Shown here piece after piece: positions 7,095-10,088 of a DNA stretch of 10,088 nt; within the stretch, counting starts at the first letter, position 1; every line of letters begins with the position of its first letter. The notes under the pieces are model-generated. The model ran no database searches, was not told the origin of the DNA, and saw only the letters and a list, made by a program, of their open reading frames with translations. Source of the stretch: Spirochaetales bacterium (GTDB lineage: Bacteria; Spirochaetota; Spirochaetia; DSM-27196; PWMO01); the NCBI GenBank assembly GCA_007130025.1, contig SLTF01000114.1, positions 1 to 10,088 on the forward strand, written 5' to 3'. The translations under genes and the position numbers were made by a program.

Positions 7095-7100
7095 CCTCCT
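7095..7100 (-). promoter_or_regulatory. Shine-Dalgarno of the aldolase-MtnA fusion gene
   Basis: Perfect AGGAGG on the minus strand, 5 bases before the ATG at 7089. It coincides with the predicted transcription start, so the mRNA leader may consist of little more than this site. Confidence 0.7.
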
Positions 7101-7106
7101 GGCTGG

Positions 7107-7135
7107 ATTGTAGAAGCCCACACCGCAGCTGTCAA
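7107..7135 (-). promoter_or_regulatory. Near-consensus sigma-70 promoter of the fusion gene
   Basis: On the minus strand, TTGACA (7130-7135, 6/6) and TACAAT (7107-7112, 5/6) are separated by exactly 17 bases. Transcription would start near 7100, leaving an 11-base leader before the ATG at 7089. Such a strong match implies high basal expression unless repressed. Confidence 0.75.
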
Positions 7136-7148
7136 CGAAGACAGATGC

Positions 7149-7179
7149 TTGCACGTACACAGATAGAGTATGCTATACT
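7149..7179 (+). promoter_or_regulatory. Candidate promoter of the diguanylate cyclase gene
   Basis: TTGCAC (7149-7154) and TATACT (7174-7179) on the plus strand, 19 bases apart, which is longer than ideal; TATGCT at 7169-7174 is an alternative -10 at 14 bases. Predicted start near 7186 and a leader of about 46 bases to the GTG at 7232. Confidence 0.4.
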
Positions 7180-7180
7180 C
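7166..7180. promoter_or_regulatory. Palindrome GAGTAT-GCT-ATACTC, possible operator
   Basis: A perfect inverted repeat with 6-base arms around a 3-base centre. It covers the candidate -10 of the cyclase promoter and lies about 66-80 bases upstream of the predicted start of the fusion gene. It could therefore repress the cyclase or regulate both divergent genes. The binding protein is unknown. Confidence 0.4.
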
Positions 7181-7218
7181 CGCAAAAATGTTCGGCGCCC
7201 GCGTGTGGGCGCCATTCC

Positions 7219-7224
7219 GGGAGG
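7219..7224 (+). promoter_or_regulatory. Shine-Dalgarno deciding the GTG start of the cyclase
   Basis: GGGAGG 7 bases before the GTG at 7232. Starting here places a clean lipoprotein signal at the N-terminus, whereas the upstream ATG codons at 7079 and 7088 fall within or against the divergent fusion gene. Confidence 0.6.
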
Positions 7225-7231
7225 GCCGGGC

Positions 7232-9058
7232 GTGCGGCAGTGGGGCATCGGAGTCATGGTGGTCGCAGCGTTCCTGATGGGCTGCGCCAACCGGTCGGTT
7301 GAGTCGGGCGGAAGCCCCCCATCCGTGTCGGTTGGGCGCTTCGCGGAGCACCTGCACGATTCAAGTCACTCCCTCACCATATCCGACGTGACCTCCGGTG
7401 AAGCGGTCCGTCGCTTTGCTCCCCACATTTCTCCAGCTTTTTCGTACGGCTTGACTCGCGCCGCGCACTGGATCCGGGTCCCTCTCGGGCACCCCGCCCT
7501 CGATGGGCTGCGCTCTGCCCGCCGGCTGACCCTCACCCTCGACTACGCAACGCTCGAAGACATCCGGGTATACGTACCCGTTCGGTCGGAGTCTGCTGAT
7601 CAGAGCGCCGGCGGTGCTCACTACGTCGAGACCCTCGGGGGATGGGGGCATGTGTCGCAGCGCAAGGACTCGAGCTTTCTGTTCCCTTCATTTGAGCTCC
7701 CGCCCGAAACCGACCGATCCGGTGAGATCATCGTTCGCGTTGCATCGTCGCTTTCGGCCAATTTTCGCCTGTCGATTGCCGATGCCGACCGGATCACTCT
7801 GAGCGAGTTCCGGATCGTGCTGCTGCTCGGTCTGCTGGCAGGAATCCTCATCGCGATGGGGCTCTACAACCTGGTGCTCTTCTTCGTGCTGGGGGATCGG
7901 CTCTATCTGCTGTTCCTGGGATACCTGGCAATCATGCTGGTCTACCAATCGAGCCTGTTTGGGCTTCCGCGACTGATCAGCCCGGGATTGCAGGAGCTCA
8001 CAACCAGCCGCATCCTGATCTGGAGCCTCATTACCGTGGCGGCCGCCTTGGGCTTCTCGTGGGCATTCCTGGACGTACCCCGGGTGGCCAGGCAGGTTCG
8101 TCCGGTCTACCTCGCGATGTGGGGACTGTGCGCCGTGGGGCTGATCGTGTTTGCGTTTGGAGCGCGGGTCGCCGCGAACTCGATTGCCCACGCGATTGGT
8201 TTCCTGCTGCCCTTCGTGGGATTCAGCGCGGCTGCCGTCAGCTTTCGCGGCGGGCATCGGGTGTCGCTCTATTTTATCGCTGCGTCGGCGGTTCTCCTGA
8301 TCAGCGTGAACGTCTTCGCGCTGCGGGGCCTGGGCCTCATCCCCCACAACTACCTCACCACCTACGGTTTCTTTGCCGCCGCAGCAATTGAGGCCGTTCT
8401 CTATTCTTTTGCCCTTGCCGACCGGGTGAAGCAGCTGCGCAGCGAGCACACGGGGCTGAAACGCCGGGCCGCGGAACTGACAAACCTGTCGGTGACCGAT
8501 GAACTGACCGGCCTCTACAACCGGCGGTTCTTTGACCGAGTGTTGCCCACCTCCATCGAGCACGCGCGGGCGACCATGAAGCCGCTTTCGCTGGTCTACG
8601 TGGACCTCGATGGCTTCAAGCAGCTCAACGACTCGCGGGGACACGCGTGCGGGGACACCGTCCTGCGGATCGTGGGCTCGGTCATCCGCGCCAGCGTTCG
8701 CGGCGGCGACTATCCGTGCCGGATCGGTGGTGACGAGTTTGCCCTCATTCTTCCCGGAGCGCACGCCACCGAAGCTCGCCTCACCGCGGAGCGAATCCGC
8801 AACGGCATCGAGCTGAGCAGAATCGGCTCCAATGGGCAGACCCCACCGCTGCAGCGCTCCGACGACACCGGCGACGGCTGCGACAGCGAGCTGCCCACCT
8901 CAACCGCGGACGGCGCCATCGTGACGTCGGTCAGCATCGGTGTGGCCGAGCTCAACGGCGAAGAAGACGCCCAGCTCCTGGTCAACCGCGCCGACCGCGC
9001 CATGTACCGCGTCAAAGCCGGTGGAGGCAACGGCAGCGAGATCGACCCTGCGGAGTGA
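7232..9058 (+). CDS. 7TMR-DISM membrane diguanylate cyclase (GGDEF), lipoprotein-type N-terminus
   Basis: A 608-residue membrane enzyme expected to make cyclic di-GMP from two GTP in response to an extracytoplasmic signal. Residues 1-17 form a short signal ending in a lipobox, LMGC with Cys18. About 30-185 is a beta-rich extracytoplasmic domain of the 7TMR-DISMED2 type, probably carbohydrate-binding in fold. About 190-395 is seven-transmembrane 7TMR-DISM_7TM. About 396-418 is a short coiled-coil linker, followed by GGDEF at about 419-598, with TDELTGLYNRR, DLDGFKQLND and GGDEF at 499-503. The inhibitory I-site Arg490-x-x-Asp493 is present at the standard 5-residue spacing, so product feedback is expected. 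About 531-561 is a polar, Asp/Ser/Thr-rich insertion in the cyclase domain. An ATG at 7256 is an alternative start but would shorten the signal to ten residues. It diverges from the fusion gene and converges on the Lcl gene; no c-di-GMP effector is adjacent. Confidence 0.94.
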   Translation: MRQWGIGVMVVAAFLMGCANRSVESGGSPPSVSVGRFAEHLHDSSHSLTISDVTSGEAVRRFAPHISPAFSYGLTRAAHWIRVPLGHPALDGLRSARRLTLTLDYATLEDIRVYVPVRSESADQSAGGAHYVETLGGWGHVSQRKDSSFLFPSFELPPETDRSGEIIVRVASSLSANFRLSIADADRITLSEFRIVLLLGLLAGILIAMGLYNLVLFFVLGDRLYLLFLGYLAIMLVYQSSLFGLPRLISPGLQELTTSRILIWSLITVAAALGFSWAFLDVPRVARQVRPVYLAMWGLCAVGLIVFAFGARVAANSIAHAIGFLLPFVGFSAAAVSFRGGHRVSLYFIAASAVLLISVNVFALRGLGLIPHNYLTTYGFFAAAAIEAVLYSFALADRVKQLRSEHTGLKRRAAELTNLSVTDELTGLYNRRFFDRVLPTSIEHARATMKPLSLVYVDLDGFKQLNDSRGHACGDTVLRIVGSVIRASVRGGDYPCRIGGDEFALILPGAHATEARLTAERIRNGIELSRIGSNGQTPPLQRSDDTGDGCDSELPTSTADGAIVTSVSIGVAELNGEEDAQLLVNRADRAMYRVKAGGGNGSEIDPAE

Positions 9059-9069
9059 CGGCTCAGAGG

Positions 9070-9090
9070 CCGCCGGGTCAGAAACGGCGG
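9070..9090. other. GC hairpin at the convergent gene ends
   Basis: CCGCCG and CGGCGG form a 6-base stem with a 9-base loop overlapping the end of the Lcl gene, 12 bases past the cyclase stop. Neither strand has a following T run, so it is not a standard intrinsic terminator; it may only help end or stabilise both messages. Confidence 0.25.
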
Positions 9091-10088
9091 ATGGGGCGGA
9101 CTCGATGCGTCGACGGTTTCGAGCCAAGTTCGGAAGCCCCATCGGCGAAGTTTTGGAGTCGAGCAATTGACTGTGTATGCTGAGTTGAACTCCAATACCG
9201 TGCAGAAAGAAGTCCCCCCAATGGGACATCCCGATCCATCAGATGCTCGTACAGCAGATTCAACTCGTCTTGAGACGGCAGAAACCAATCATCGAATCCA
9301 TTCAGCTCCAACTCAGCGGCAACATGAGCGGAAAACTCAACGTCGCGTGCAATCGCGGTGACGATTGCGGCGGTGTTCGAAGGACCTGCTCCAACATCCG
9401 CAACCTGAGCTTCCACAACGTCTGCAAGTGACAACCCGCTGCCGGCAGGCACGCTCTCCCAAATGAGTAATGGATCTTCTCCGTCAACATACACAACTCC
9501 CTGCGCAAACTCATAAGTGGGAGCGAACTCGTCAAACCACCCTGCAGGAGCCGCTTCGAGATAGGTCCACGGGAAGTCCCCCGCCTCGTCCACGTAGAAG
9601 ATGATTCCGCCGGCGGGACCAATGTCGCCGACCACGAACGGCGTGATCGGAACCACAAATCTCGCATATACGAAATCAAGAAACTGTTGAAACCCGTCTC
9701 CGACGGGAATGGTCACGGTCACCCGTGTATCCGCTCCCGCACGAACTCGTGCTAAGGCATATCCGAGTCGTGGAGAGCCGATTTCGACGTTGTTGGTCGC
9801 ATCAATCCAAACCACGTAATCGCGGTCGACGTCGAGGTTCTCGAATGAAACGACTGAAGGCAATGCTGCTCCATCGAAGGTTACCGCCTGCCCATTCGGT
9901 ATGGCAACGAGTTGCCCGGCGGCGGAACCCAGCTCGCTCGGAGAGAACGTTACAGCCGCTGCCGTCTGAAACGCAGAAAAATTGCTCACGTCGCTCTCCC
10001 GCTGCAACGAAGGATTCTCCCGGAAGCTGATGACCGGGTCTACGCGGCGGAAGGAGTCGGCGGTGGCTACGAAGAAGGTCACCCGCTC
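9078..10088 (-). CDS. Lcl-domain (DUF1566) exported/surface-type protein, N-terminus missing
   Basis: At least 336 residues; the frame is open to the window edge, so the start lies outside. The GTG at 10082 is just an internal codon that happens to be a possible start. Numbering from that codon, about 1-145 has no domain I recognise but looks beta-rich, with VVWIDATNN and repeated Val/Thr strands. About 150-334 is the Lcl/DUF1566 fold (PF07603): VGDIGPAGGIIFYVDE at 151-166, WTYLEAAPAGW at 172-182, DDWFLPSQDELNLLYEH at 264-280, RYWSSTQ at 295-301 and the terminal RVRPIRRF at 327-334. The fold is common on secreted or surface proteins, is named from the Legionella collagen-like adhesin, and is abundant in spirochaetes; biochemical function is mostly unknown. 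Base composition is less GC-rich than the neighbours in parts. The stop is 19 bases from the converging cyclase stop. Confidence 0.85.
   Translation of the reverse strand, partial: ERVTFFVATADSFRRVDPVISFRENPSLQRESDVSNFSAFQTAAAVTFSPSELGSAAGQLVAIPNGQAVTFDGAALPSVVSFENLDVDRDYVVWIDATNNVEIGSPRLGYALARVRAGADTRVTVTIPVGDGFQQFLDFVYARFVVPITPFVVGDIGPAGGIIFYVDEAGDFPWTYLEAAPAGWFDEFAPTYEFAQGVVYVDGEDPLLIWESVPAGSGLSLADVVEAQVADVGAGPSNTAAIVTAIARDVEFSAHVAAELELNGFDDWFLPSQDELNLLYEHLMDRDVPLGGLLSARYWSSTQHTQSIARLQNFADGASELGSKPSTHRVRPIRRF

Noticed and set aside
7079..7231. 51-codon N-terminal extension of the diguanylate cyclase frame
   Set aside because: It overlaps the start of the divergent fusion gene and both promoters. 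The GTG at 7232 has GGGAGG and opens with a proper lipoprotein signal.
7688..8764. 358-codon minus-strand open frame opposite the diguanylate cyclase
   Set aside because: It is a shadow of the cyclase gene: composition is skewed to Gln, His, Arg and Glu with no domain, and the opposite strand has clear 7TM and GGDEF motifs.
1..10088. CRISPR array, tRNA/rRNA, insertion sequence or integrase
   Set aside because: No regularly spaced repeats, tRNA cloverleaf, rRNA core, transposase motif or flanking inverted repeats were seen on either strand.

Overview
The window is GC-rich bacterial chromosome, densely coded, with five complete protein genes and two partial ones. There are no RNA genes, CRISPR arrays or mobile elements that I can see. 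The gene mix suggests a free-living environmental bacterium: a multi-domain hybrid kinase, a 7TMR-DISM diguanylate cyclase, and an Lcl/DUF1566 protein with a GPAGGIIFY motif. I lean towards Spirochaetota because these families are frequent there, but no marker gene is present and this placement is tentative.

Left block (1-4011, minus strand). A signalling operon reads right to left: a secreted phosphate-type solute-binding protein, a membrane hybrid histidine kinase (PAS, HisKA, HATPase, two receivers, Hpt), and the first 18 codons of a third gene leaving the window. Both junctions are the same 4-base GTGA stop/start overlap, each with its own Shine-Dalgarno. No transport permease sits between them, so the binding protein may serve the kinase as a periplasmic ligand sensor. 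An AT-rich divergent control region (4012-4239) carries the operon promoter, an UP-like A/T tract and a palindrome over the -10.

Middle block (4240-7089). A plus-strand aldo/keto reductase converges, with an 18-base gap, on a minus-strand fusion gene. The fusion joins an N-terminal class II (FucA-type) aldolase to a C-terminal MtnA (methylthioribose-1-phosphate isomerase). This matches two consecutive steps of the DHAP shunt, which salvages 5'-methylthioadenosine or 5'-deoxyadenosine by-products to DHAP plus a small aldehyde. It is the most notable item in the window.

Right block (7090-10088). A 142-base divergent region holds a near-consensus promoter for the fusion gene and a promoter with an overlapping palindrome for a lipoprotein-type 7TMR-DISM/GGDEF diguanylate cyclase. 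That gene converges, with a 19-base gap, on a minus-strand Lcl-domain protein whose N-terminus lies beyond the right edge. No convincing intrinsic terminator was found at either convergent junction.
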